Part shown: positions 1-7,651 of the stretch, piece by piece
How positions within the stretch are numbered: the stretch's first letter is position 1
Layout of the letters: each line of letters starts with the position of its first letter
From: Thermohalobaculum sp039822785
GTDB lineage: Bacteria; Pseudomonadota; Alphaproteobacteria; Rhodobacterales; Rhodobacteraceae
Reading direction: 5' to 3'
Assembly (NCBI GenBank): GCA_039822785.1
Contig: JBCBMO010000003.1
Span: 310,001-374,000 of the forward strand
Length of the DNA stretch: 64,000 nt
The notes under the pieces: model-generated
Databases searched by the model: none
What the model was told of the DNA's origin: nothing
Seen by the model: the letters and a program-made list of their open reading frames with translations, nothing else
Position numbers and translations under genes: made by a program

Positions 1-74
1 AGGAAGGCGGCGACCAACTCCTGGCGCAGGCGCACCGAGTTGATGTTCCAGGTGGCGATGGTCAGCGCAGGCAT
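1..74 (-). CDS. xthA: Exodeoxyribonuclease III, N-terminal fragment (runs off the window)
   Basis: Only the first 24 codons lie in the window. They read MPALTIATWNINSVRLRQEL and onward, the typical opening of ExoIII-family AP endonucleases, where the N of WNINSVR is a metal/active-site residue. The enzyme repairs abasic sites and removes 3' blocks in DNA. The start is the ATG whose complement is at 72-74. The rest is beyond the left edge. Family assignment is from the N-terminal signature alone. Confidence 0.8.
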   Translation of the reverse strand, partial: MPALTIATWNINSVRLRQELVAAF

Positions 75-213
75 GGCAGGTGTTTCCCGATGGGGCATGC
101 CGCGGCTCTGGCGCGCGGAGATGCCAAGAAATCTCACTCTCCCAGCCCTAGAGACGCCGCATTTCCGCGGCAACCACAGATTGCGGGTGTGACGGGGGTC
201 ATCCTGAACGGAA

Positions 214-244
214 ACGCCCGACGCTTGGGGGGAGCGTCGGGCGT
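214..244. terminator. Perfect 12-bp inverted repeat hairpin
   Basis: ACGCCCGACGCT (214-225) and its exact complement (233-244) flank a 7-nt loop. It lies in the 310-base gap between the start of xthA and the end of the response regulator gene (both minus strand), where it could terminate the regulator transcript. No long T-run follows. The rest of the gap (75-384) shows no gene. A weaker hairpin, GGTGTG/CACACC at 361-380, sits right after the regulator stop. Confidence 0.5.
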
Positions 245-384
245 CGGCCGTTAGGCCTGGGGACGAGCAGAGGGGGCTCTCGTCCCAAAGGCAGCCGGGA
301 TGAGGGGGGATCCGCTGCCACCATCACAATAAGTCGTGAAGCTCAGAGTCTTCAAGACCTGGTGTGTCACACGTCACACCCTTC

Positions 385-1071
385 TCACAGGGCAAGACGG
401 TAACCTCCGGTATCGGTGAGGAGTATCCGGGCCTGACCGGGGTCCGGCTCGATCTTCTGGCGCAGCCGGTAGACATGCGTCTCCAGCGTGTGGGTCGTCA
501 CCCCGGCGTTGTATCCCCAGACCTCTCGCAACAACGTATCGCGGTCTACGGTGCGTCCACCCGCACGGTATAGGAACTTGAGGATGTTAGTTTCTTTCTC
601 GGTCAGGCGGATTTTTCGCTCCGCCTCGTCGACCAGCAGCTTGGCGCCGGGCCGGAAACTGTATTGGCCGATGACGAAGACCGCATCCTCGGACTGCTCA
701 TGTTGTCGCAGCTGTGCGCGCAGGCGCGCCAGCAAAACCGGGAATTTGAAGGGTTTCGTCACATAGTCGTTCGCGCCCGAATCAAGACCGAGGATCTGAT
801 CGGCGTCCGAGTCGTGGCCGGTGAGCATGACGATGGGCGCCTTTACCCCCTGGCGGCGCATCAATCGGCAGACCTCTCGGCCATCCATATCCTCCAGACC
901 CACGTCCAGAATGATCAGATCGTGCATCTCGTTCTTGGCCCGGTCGATGCCCTGGTTGCCTGAGGACGCTTCGTAGACATCGAATTCGTCCATCATCATC
1001 AACTGCTCGGCGAGCGCCTCGCGCAGGTCATCGTCGTCATCGACGATCAGGATTTTTCGCTGCACAGACAT
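385..1071 (-). CDS. OmpR/PhoB-family response regulator
   Basis: A 228-residue two-domain regulator. The receiver domain (about 1-120) has the acidic pocket DDDDD at 11-15, the phosphoacceptor D56 in IILDVGLEDMDG and K106 in TKPF. The C-terminal winged helix (about 130-228) contains THTLETHVYRLRQKI. It should bind DNA after phosphorylation by a histidine kinase, and no kinase is adjacent. The start was chosen at MSVQRK because AAGGAGGAGG lies a few bases upstream, rather than at longer in-frame starts. Length and domain order are normal. The regulon is unknown. Confidence 0.9.
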   Translation of the reverse strand: MSVQRKILIVDDDDDLREALAEQLMMMDEFDVYEASSGNQGIDRAKNEMHDLIILDVGLEDMDGREVCRLMRRQGVKAPIVMLTGHDSDADQILGLDSGANDYVTKPFKFPVLLARLRAQLRQHEQSEDAVFVIGQYSFRPGAKLLVDEAERKIRLTEKETNILKFLYRAGGRTVDRDTLLREVWGYNAGVTTHTLETHVYRLRQKIEPDPGQARILLTDTGGYRLAL

Positions 1072-1319
1072 GGGTCGTCCTCCTCCTTCGGCCCAGCAGC
1101 GCAGGATTGAGCGCTGCTCAGCGTGACAAGCATGGCGCAAATGGGTAGGCGCGTCAGGACATGCCGCTTATTTGTCAGCCGTTCACCCGGTTGTGTCTTG
1201 TGCGTGTAGCAGTCGCCATGGCTACCGCCGCCCTTGAAACCCTGGATGCCGCTCTCCCTCGGGGGACCATGCGACGCCGACGCAGGACCGCCACCGCTCG
1301 GACAACCACAGGCAGGACC

Positions 1320-2441
1320 ATGACACCGCCCCTGATCTCCCTCTCCGACGAGGAACGCGTCGCCCGCGCGCGGGCCGACCTCAGGATGGGCGCGCCGATC
1401 GCCCTCTGTGCCGGTGAGGAAAGCGCCCTGGTCCTCGCGGCGGAGACGGCGGCGCCGCATCGGCTGGCCCAGTTTGCCACCCTCGCACAGGACCAGGGCG
1501 CGACCTTCGATCTTGCCATCACCCACCGCCGGGCAGAGACGCTGCGCGCCCGCGCCTATGATGGTGACGTGGCACGCATTGCCGTGCCGCAGGGAACCGC
1601 CTTGCCTTGGGTCCGCGCCACCGCCGATCCCAGCGCCGATCTCGGCAGCCCGCTCAAGGGGCCGTATCTCACCCGGCGCGACGGTTCCGCCGCCTTGCAT
1701 CGCCTGGCACTCACGCTCTGCAAGCAGGCCCGCATCCTGCCGGCCGCTCTGGTGCTGCATTGGCCCGCCGGCGGCGAGGCCCGCACGATCGCCGAGGCAG
1801 CCGGTCTGAGCTGCCTCGACCAGGCGACCTTGGACCAGGCCGAGGAGGCGGCGCTGCGCATGCGCCCCGTCTCTGCCGCCCGCGTGCCCCTGCGCCTGAC
1901 GGAGGCCGGGCGCGTCCATGTCTTCCGCCCTGACGACGGCGCGGAGGAGCATTACGCCGTCGAGATCGGCAGCCCCCCGCGCGCCGACCCGGTGCTGTCG
2001 CGGCTCCATTCAGCCTGTTTCACCGGCGATGTGATCGGCTCGCTCAAATGCGACTGTGGTCCCCAGCTCGACGCCGCGCTGGCCCAGATCGCGGCGGCGG
2101 GGGCCGGCGTGCTCCTCTACATGAACCAGGAGGGGCGCGGCATTGGGCTTGCCAATAAGATGCGCGCCTATGCGCTCCAGGATCAGGGGTTCGACACCGT
2201 CGAGGCCAACCACCGCCTGGGCTTCGAGGACGACGAACGCGATTTCCGCCTCGGCGCCGAGATGCTGAAGGCGCTCGGTTTCTCCGGCGTGCGGCTGATG
2301 ACCAACAATCCAGGCAAGCTCGCGATGATGGAGGCCTGCGGCGTGGCGGTGGCCGAGCGGGTGCCGCTCAAGGTCGGCGAGAACCCCCTCAATCAGCGCT
2401 ACCTGGCGGTCAAGGCCGCAAAGTCCGGCCACCTGCTGTGA
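1320..2441 (+). CDS. ribA: GTP cyclohydrolase II (riboflavin biosynthesis)
   Basis: Converts GTP to 2,5-diamino-6-ribosylamino-pyrimidinone phosphate, formate and pyrophosphate, the first step of riboflavin synthesis. The C-terminal half carries the zinc cysteines C233, C244 and C246 (CFTGDVIGSLKCDCG) and the nucleotide-binding NQEGRGIGLANK segment. Residues 1-170 form an N-terminal extension without RibB-type acidic motifs. The protein is 373 residues from the ATG at 1320. Earlier in-frame ATGs would add an implausible Arg/Thr-rich leader. The stop overlaps the start of the next gene, indicating translational coupling. Confidence 0.9.
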   Translation: MTPPLISLSDEERVARARADLRMGAPIALCAGEESALVLAAETAAPHRLAQFATLAQDQGATFDLAITHRRAETLRARAYDGDVARIAVPQGTALPWVRATADPSADLGSPLKGPYLTRRDGSAALHRLALTLCKQARILPAALVLHWPAGGEARTIAEAAGLSCLDQATLDQAEEAALRMRPVSAARVPLRLTEAGRVHVFRPDDGAEEHYAVEIGSPPRADPVLSRLHSACFTGDVIGSLKCDCGPQLDAALAQIAAAGAGVLLYMNQEGRGIGLANKMRAYALQDQGFDTVEANHRLGFEDDERDFRLGAEMLKALGFSGVRLMTNNPGKLAMMEACGVAVAERVPLKVGENPLNQRYLAVKAAKSGHLL

Positions 2442-2947
2442 GCCCGGCGGACCTCGTCGTCACCGCCTGCGGTGCGCGCTTTCTCGGCCGCGACCTGCCC
2501 TGCGCCATCGGCCGCGGCGGGATCGTCGCCGCCGCGGACAAGCGAGAGGGTGATGGCGCCACGCCAGCGGGCCTCTGGCGGCTCACCCATCTCTATTGGC
2601 GGGCCGACCGCCGCCCCCGACCGCAAACGCGCCTGCCGACAACCCCGCTCGGCCCGCAGCAGGGTTGGGCAGAGGATCCGGCGGATCCCGCCTACAACCA
2701 CCCAATTAGCCACCCGCATCCCTATCCCGCCGACCGCATGGCGCGCGGCGACGGGCTCTACGACCTCTGCGCCGTGACCGACCACAACGCCGATCCGGTG
2801 GTGCCCCGTGCAGGCTCCGCGATCTTCCTGCACTGCTGGCGCCGCCCGCGCTTTCCCACCGCCGGCTGCGTCGCCTTCGCCCCATCGGACCTCGCCTGGA
2901 TCCTCACGAACTGGACACGGCACAGCCGCCTTCTCATCCGCCGCTAA
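2438..2947 (+). CDS. L,D-transpeptidase (YkuD-type) family protein
   Basis: A 169-residue protein that begins at a GTG overlapping the ribA stop (GTGA). It has the YkuD catalytic signature near its C-terminus: the His of IFLHCWRRP followed by the Cys of TAGCVAF (residues about 130-147). The family uses this Cys to make or exchange L,D cross-links in peptidoglycan. No signal peptide is evident, so it may act on cytosolic precursors or be exported in another way. It is an L,D-transpeptidase-fold protein by motif. The exact substrate is not visible. Confidence 0.8.
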   Translation: MSPADLVVTACGARFLGRDLPCAIGRGGIVAAADKREGDGATPAGLWRLTHLYWRADRRPRPQTRLPTTPLGPQQGWAEDPADPAYNHPISHPHPYPADRMARGDGLYDLCAVTDHNADPVVPRAGSAIFLHCWRRPRFPTAGCVAFAPSDLAWILTNWTRHSRLLIRR

Positions 2948-2954
2948 CACCGCC

Positions 2955-3180
2955 AGAGGCGGGAGGGGCGGGCCGGGTCAAGGGGCGCGCCCGCGCCCGG
3001 CGCAGCCGGCTTGCCCTTGACGCGGCCCGCCTCTCCCAGATGCTTGGCATGAAGCCCCTCAGGCTTCTCCCCAGCCCCCACTGCGATCTTGGCCACCGCA
3101 CGCGGACCCCGACGCACTATCCGCGGCTTGCCCAGCCGCGCTCCCGCAAGACTCATCGCGGCGACCAGCCGCGATTCCGC
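2955..3180. repeat. Structured intergenic repeat, copy A
   Basis: Fills the gap between two convergent genes. Parts: a 14-bp outer stem (2961-2974 with 3024-3037, one G-U), an inner TCAAGGG/CCCTTGA stem (2978-2984 with 3014-3020), a GAAGCC/GGCTTC hairpin, and a terminal ATCGCGGC/GCCGCGAT hairpin (3155-3162 with 3168-3175). The same series occurs at 46947-47166, where the outer stem has a different sequence but remains 14 bp. This compensatory change suggests selection on structure, either as a bidirectional terminator/3'-end stabiliser or as a REP-like element. Confidence 0.75.
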
Positions 3181-3185
3181 TAACC

Positions 3186-3938
3186 TCAACCCTTCGCGAC
3201 CTTCCGCTTGGGGGCGGGCCGCTCCTCTGCCGTCTTCTCCGCCTTGCGGGCGGCCGCGCGAAACTTCGCCGCCGCCTTAGCCTCCGCCGAGCCCGGTTCC
3301 GGCGTCTTGTCCTCATGGGGGCAGAGATCGGCCAGCACACAGTCCCAGCAGCGGGGCGAGCGGGCGAGGCAGGTGTACCGCCCGTGCAGGATCATCCAGT
3401 GGTGGGCGTGCAGGGCATAATCCGCGGGCACCCGGTCCTCGATCGCGCGCTCCACGGCGACCACGTCCTTGCCGGGGGCAATGCCGATGCGGTTGGCGAT
3501 CCGAAACACATGAGTGTCGACCGCCTGGGCCGGATGGCGCCACCACATGTTCAGAACCACGTTGGCCGTCTTGCGCCCCACCCCGGGCAGCGACGCCAAG
3601 GCCTCCCGCGAACAGGGCACCGCACCGGCATAGTCCTCGACCAGGATACGGCTCAGCTTCATCACGTTCTTGGCCTTGTTGCGGAACAGCCCGATCGTCC
3701 GGATGTGCTCGATCAGCCCCTCCTCGCCCAGGGCCAGCATCTTCTCGGGCGTGTCGACGATCTCGAACAGCGGCCGCGTCGCCCGGTTCACCCCCTTGTC
3801 CGTCGCCTGCGCCGACAGCGCCACGGCAACCAACAGGGTATAGGCGTTCACATGGTGAAGCTCGCCCTCCGGCGCCGGGCGTTCCTCGGCCAGGCGGCGA
3901 AAGACTTCTCTGATGTCATGATAGCTCAAACTCGGCAT
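3186..3938 (-). CDS. nth: Endonuclease III (DNA glycosylase/AP lyase)
   Basis: Base-excision repair enzyme that removes oxidised pyrimidines. The helix-hairpin-helix LPGVGRKTANVVLN includes the catalytic lysine K123, and D141 in VDTHV is the conserved aspartate. The four [4Fe-4S] cysteines C190, C197, C200 and C206 show the classic C-x6-C-x2-C-x5-C spacing. The chosen start MPSLSYHD gives 250 residues. A longer in-frame reading adds a 54-residue basic tail not expected for the family. The C-terminus after the cluster is Lys/Ala/Glu rich, as in other alphaproteobacterial copies. Confidence 0.95.
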   Translation of the reverse strand: MPSLSYHDIREVFRRLAEERPAPEGELHHVNAYTLLVAVALSAQATDKGVNRATRPLFEIVDTPEKMLALGEEGLIEHIRTIGLFRNKAKNVMKLSRILVEDYAGAVPCSREALASLPGVGRKTANVVLNMWWRHPAQAVDTHVFRIANRIGIAPGKDVVAVERAIEDRVPADYALHAHHWMILHGRYTCLARSPRCWDCVLADLCPHEDKTPEPGSAEAKAAAKFRAAARKAEKTAEERPAPKRKVAKG

Positions 3939-4148
3939 GGCCACAGCGGTGCCCCAGGTCCCCGCGCGGCACAACCCGGATCCTGCGCGCCGGCCCCGGC
4001 GCAGGCTGCCCTTTGGTCCAGAAACCGCCGCAAAGGGTCGGATTCGAGCTTTATATCCCGATGCGCGGGAGTCACGGTTGTCTGATGGAACAAAAATCAA
4101 CCGCAGCGATAACGCGTGGATCCCACGCGATCAGCCCTGGGAGACGTC

Positions 4149-5795
4149 ATGACCGAAAGTTCGACCAGCATCCCCGAACCGGAAGGCCCGGTTGAGACCA
4201 TCGACACGGACTATGAGATCGGCCAGGACAACCTGACGTTCCTCGGCCTCGACATCCACAACCCGGTCTTCTTGGTCTCCGGCCTCTCCATCGTCGCCTT
4301 CACCTTCCTGACCATGGCATTCCAGGACAGTGTGGGCCCCATCTTCAACGACATGCGGGGCTGGATCACCTCCAGCTTCGATTGGTTCTTCCTCGGCGCC
4401 GCCAACATCTTCGTCATTCTCTGCTTGTTTCTCATCGTGACGCCGCTCGGTTCGGTCCGCCTCGGCGGCGTCGATGCGCGGCCCGACTACAGCTACTTCG
4501 GCTGGTTCGCGATGCTCTTCGCCGCGGGCATGGGCATCGGGCTGATGTTCTTCGGCGTCTCCGAGCCGATCAGCCACTACAACTCCTCGCTCGGCGGCGT
4601 GGCCGTCGGCGAGGATGGGGTGCGCACCGACTGGGCCCCCCTCGGCGCTGCCGCCGGCGACGCAGAGGCTGCGCGCCAGCTCGGCATGGCGGCCACGATC
4701 TTCCACTGGGGCCTGCACCCCTGGGCGATCTACGCCATCGTGGCCCTCGCCCTGGCCCTCTTCAGCTTCAACAAGGGCCTGCCGCTCACCATGCGCTCGA
4801 TCTTCTACCCGATCTTCGGGGAGAAGACCTGGGGTTGGCCCGGCCATGTCGTCGACATCCTCGCCGTCTTCGCCACGCTCTTCGGCCTCGCCACCTCCCT
4901 GGGCTACGGTGCGCAGCAGGCCAACGCGGGGCTCGAGTTCGTCTTCGGCATCGGCGTCAGCGCCAACACGCAGACCATCCTGATCATCGGCATCACCGCG
5001 GTGGCGCTGATCTCGGTGCTGCGCGGGCTCGACGGCGGGGTGAAGATCCTGTCGGAGGTCAACATGGTCCTGGCCATGATCCTCCTGCTGTTCGTCATCC
5101 TCATGGGCCCGACCCTGTCGATCCTGAGCGGCTTCTTCACCAACCTCGGCGCCTATGGCAGCGAGTTGCTCGCGCTGTCGAACCCCATCGGGAGGGAGGA
5201 CGCCAACTTCAGCCAGGGCTGGACGGCCTTCTACTGGGCCTGGTGGATCTCCTGGTCGCCCTTCGTCGGCATGTTCATCGCCCGCGTCAGCCGCGGCCGC
5301 ACGGTGCGGGAGTTCATCATCTGCGTGCTGCTCATCCCCTCCACCGTTTCGGTGCTCTGGATGACCGCCTTCGGCGGTACGGCGATCACGCTGATCGAGG
5401 GTGGCGCCGCCCAGATCGGAGAGGCCGACCTGCCGCTGAAGCTGTTTGTGATGCTGAACGAACTGCCGCTGGCGACGATCACGGCGACGCTCGGCATCGT
5501 GCTGGTGATCGTGTTCTTCGTCACCTCCTCGGACAGCGGCAGCCTTGTGATCGACAACATCACCGCCGGCGGCAAGGTCGATGCCCCGGTCGCCCAGCGG
5601 GTTTTCTGGTGCACCTTCGAGGGGCTGGTGGCCATCGCGCTTCTGCTCGGTGGCGGGCTTGGGGCGCTGCAGGCCATGGCGGTCTCCACGGGCCTGCCCT
5701 TCACCGTGGTACTGCTGCTCGGCTGCTATGCGATCATCAAGGGTCTCGCGGACGAGCGGCGGGTGGTCCGCACCTCGCCTGCGCCGGCCGAATAG
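4149..5795 (+). CDS. BCCT-family betaine/choline/carnitine transporter
   Basis: A 548-residue membrane protein with about 12 hydrophobic segments, for uptake of quaternary ammonium compounds by Na+ or H+ symport. Family markers include GMGIGLMFFGVSEPISHY in TM3-4 and the aromatic WWISWSPFVGMFIARVSRGR segment (TM8, substrate cage). The short C-terminal tail lacks the long basic regulatory domain of BetP, so osmotic gating of that kind is less likely. The ATG at 4149 has a GGGAGA ribosome site 6 nt upstream. The gene stands alone. Substrate (betaine, choline or DMSP) cannot be read from sequence. Confidence 0.9.
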   Translation: MTESSTSIPEPEGPVETIDTDYEIGQDNLTFLGLDIHNPVFLVSGLSIVAFTFLTMAFQDSVGPIFNDMRGWITSSFDWFFLGAANIFVILCLFLIVTPLGSVRLGGVDARPDYSYFGWFAMLFAAGMGIGLMFFGVSEPISHYNSSLGGVAVGEDGVRTDWAPLGAAAGDAEAARQLGMAATIFHWGLHPWAIYAIVALALALFSFNKGLPLTMRSIFYPIFGEKTWGWPGHVVDILAVFATLFGLATSLGYGAQQANAGLEFVFGIGVSANTQTILIIGITAVALISVLRGLDGGVKILSEVNMVLAMILLLFVILMGPTLSILSGFFTNLGAYGSELLALSNPIGREDANFSQGWTAFYWAWWISWSPFVGMFIARVSRGRTVREFIICVLLIPSTVSVLWMTAFGGTAITLIEGGAAQIGEADLPLKLFVMLNELPLATITATLGIVLVIVFFVTSSDSGSLVIDNITAGGKVDAPVAQRVFWCTFEGLVAIALLLGGGLGALQAMAVSTGLPFTVVLLLGCYAIIKGLADERRVVRTSPAPAE

Positions 5796-5813
5796 GCCAC
5801 CGATCCCTCGGGC

Positions 5814-5831
5814 GGGCGGCTTCGGCTGCCC
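5814..5831 (+). terminator. UUCG-capped hairpin after the BCCT gene
   Basis: GGGCGGC, a TTCG tetraloop and GCTGCCC form a 7-bp stem with one G-U pair, 18 nt after the BCCT stop codon. It is followed by a C/T-rich stretch, not a pure T-run. It probably ends the transporter transcript. Confidence 0.5.
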
Positions 5832-5845
5832 GTCCTGTGACCTTC

Positions 5846-5863
5846 TCTTGCGTCGACGCAAGA
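5846..5863. promoter_or_regulatory. 18-bp perfect palindrome upstream of the AraC-alkyltransferase gene
   Basis: TCTTGCGTCGACGCAAGA is an exact 18-bp palindrome centred about 73 bp before the start of the following gene. The arms end in GCAAG, reminiscent of the GCAA half of the E. coli Ada box, but that similarity is weak. Likely role: operator for the adjacent AraC-type protein or another dimeric regulator. Confidence 0.4.
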
Positions 5864-5927
5864 TCCGGGTCGCTTGCTCGCTGTTCATTCGCCATGGTCC
5901 TGTCGATCAGGCGAAGGAGCCAGCAGC

Positions 5928-6812
5928 ATGATGACCGAGACCACTTTGGACCGCCCAATCACCACCCCGGATCCCGCGCGTTATGCGCTGATGGCCGAGG
6001 CATTGTCGTGGATCGAAGAGCACCGCGCCGAGCAGCCGGGGCTGGAGGAGGTGGCGGCGGCCATGGGCATGAGCCCCGCGCATTTTCAGCGCGCCTTCTC
6101 CGCCTGGGTCGGGGTCAGCCCCAAGCGCTATCTGCAGTACCTCACCATCGACCACGCCCGACAGTTGCTGGCGGAGCGGTTCACGGTGCTCGATACGGCC
6201 TTTGAGACCGGGCTCTCGGGTCCCTCGCGCCTGCACGACCTGTTTCTGCGGTGGGAGGCGATGACCCCCGGCGACTATGCCGCCCGCGGCGCGGGGCTGA
6301 CACTGGCCTGGGACCGCATCGACACCCCGTTCGGCGAGGCGTTGGCCTTTGCCACCCCGCGCGGCCTTGCCGGCCTCGCCTTCACCGCCGAGACCGGGCG
6401 GGAGGCGGCGATGGCCGACATGTGCGCCCGCTGGCCCGAGGCGCGCTTCGTCCATGATCCGGCTGCCCTCGCGGAGGTTCGCCGGGCCCTAGGCACCACC
6501 GACCCCGGCGTGCCGCTGCGCCTCGCGCTCTACGGTGCGCCCTTCCAGCTCAAGGTCTGGGAGGCGCTGCTCGCCATCCCCAGCGGCCATGTGACGACCT
6601 ACGCCGAGATCGCGCGGGCCATCGGCCACCCAAAGGCCGTGCGCGCGGTCGGCACGGCGGTGGGGCGCAACCCGATCAGCTGGCTGATCCCCTGCCACCG
6701 CGCCATGCGCAAGGACGGCGCCCTTGGCGGCTATCACTGGGGCCTCGGCGTCAAACGCGCCCTGCTGGCCTGGGAGGGGGCGCGCCACGACGCCGCCCGC
6801 CCCGCGGCCTGA
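5928..6812 (+). CDS. AraC-type HTH fused to O6-methylguanine-DNA methyltransferase (Ada-like without the N-terminal zinc domain)
   Basis: Residues about 20-120 form an AraC-type double HTH (EEVAAAMGMSPAHFQRAF). Residues 125-285 form the Ogt/Ada-C suicide alkyltransferase with acceptor C256 in IPCHR and the upstream KVWEALLAIPSGHVTTYAEI DNA-binding helix region. It lacks the Ada N-terminal methylphosphotriester domain with its Cys cluster, so it cannot be switched on by the classic Ada mechanism. This architecture is common in alphaproteobacteria. AAGGAG precedes the double ATG by about 9 nt. The 18-bp palindrome upstream is a candidate operator. Confidence 0.9.
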   Translation: MMTETTLDRPITTPDPARYALMAEALSWIEEHRAEQPGLEEVAAAMGMSPAHFQRAFSAWVGVSPKRYLQYLTIDHARQLLAERFTVLDTAFETGLSGPSRLHDLFLRWEAMTPGDYAARGAGLTLAWDRIDTPFGEALAFATPRGLAGLAFTAETGREAAMADMCARWPEARFVHDPAALAEVRRALGTTDPGVPLRLALYGAPFQLKVWEALLAIPSGHVTTYAEIARAIGHPKAVRAVGTAVGRNPISWLIPCHRAMRKDGALGGYHWGLGVKRALLAWEGARHDAARPAA

Positions 6813-6919
6813 TTGTCGCCCGCGCGGCGGATCGCCTGCGCACCTGCGACGGGATTTGACGCGCGGGGGTAAAGACCGCCAAGAGGGTGCCTGAGGGCGA
6901 GGCGGCACGCGGGCAGGGC

Positions 6920-7645
6920 ATGCGGGGCGAGACCAGGGAGACCTATGCGCTGGCCGCCGGCACCGCCGCCGTCAACCTCGAGCTCATCGCTTGGGGTGTG
7001 GTGCTGGTTCTCTTCCTGGACGGGCTCTTCATCGTGCTCTTCGGCGGCGCGCCGCGGATCCTGCTCAACTTCATGTTCGGTGCCCTGGTCATGCATGGCG
7101 CGCTGCGCACCATGCTGAGCGGCGGCGCGGTTGGCGGGTTGGCCTGTGCCCTGCGCCCCGACGGGACCGTGCCCTGGCCTTTCCTGTTCCGCGCGCTCCT
7201 GCTCAGCATGCCCAGCATCTTCGGCCTGCTGATGGTGGGTGGGCTGCTGGTGGAGAACGTCGGCAGGGATGTCGCCCTCTTCGCCGGCGTGATCGTAGGG
7301 CTCACCATCCAGGCGGGCGTCCTCGCGATGCTGGGCACCATGCTCACCGACTTGGCACAGGGCGGCAGCGGCGACGCGGGCGAGGCCATGGCGCGCAGCG
7401 AGGGCCGCTTCCTGCCGGTCTTTGCCCTGATGCTGACGGGGCCCACGGCGGCGGAACTCGCGGTCTTTGCCGTCGAGCGTACGGCGGACGGGCTGGGTCT
7501 GCCGGATCGCATCGCGGCGGCGGGGGCCGCGCACCTCAGCCCCCTCGGGCTGGTCGTGGACGGGCTCTTGCTGATCGGCAGCGCCGCCGTCTCGATCCTG
7601 ACCGCTGCGGTGCTGATCCAGGCCTGGCGCGCCGTGCCGCGCTGA
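6920..7645 (+). CDS. Unrecognised multi-spanning membrane protein
   Basis: About 241 residues with five to six hydrophobic stretches (for example AVNLELIAWGVVLVLFL, ALLLSMPSIFGLLMVGGLLV, FAGVIVGLTIQAGVLAML and a C-terminal pair), so an inner-membrane protein. I recognise no catalytic motif or named family. A GTG at 6887 would add 11 residues; the ATG at 6920 is preferred only because no ribosome site suits the GTG. It ends 6 nt before the convergent purH stop, and base composition matches the neighbours. Confidence 0.7.
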   Translation: MRGETRETYALAAGTAAVNLELIAWGVVLVLFLDGLFIVLFGGAPRILLNFMFGALVMHGALRTMLSGGAVGGLACALRPDGTVPWPFLFRALLLSMPSIFGLLMVGGLLVENVGRDVALFAGVIVGLTIQAGVLAMLGTMLTDLAQGGSGDAGEAMARSEGRFLPVFALMLTGPTAAELAVFAVERTADGLGLPDRIAAAGAAHLSPLGLVVDGLLLIGSAAVSILTAAVLIQAWRAVPR

Positions 7646-7651
7646 GCGGCC

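Noticed and set aside
4131..5888. Minus-strand 585-codon frame opposite the BCCT transporter
   Set aside because: Extremely Asp/Glu/His/Arg-rich shadow of membrane-protein codons. The plus strand gives a clear BCCT protein.
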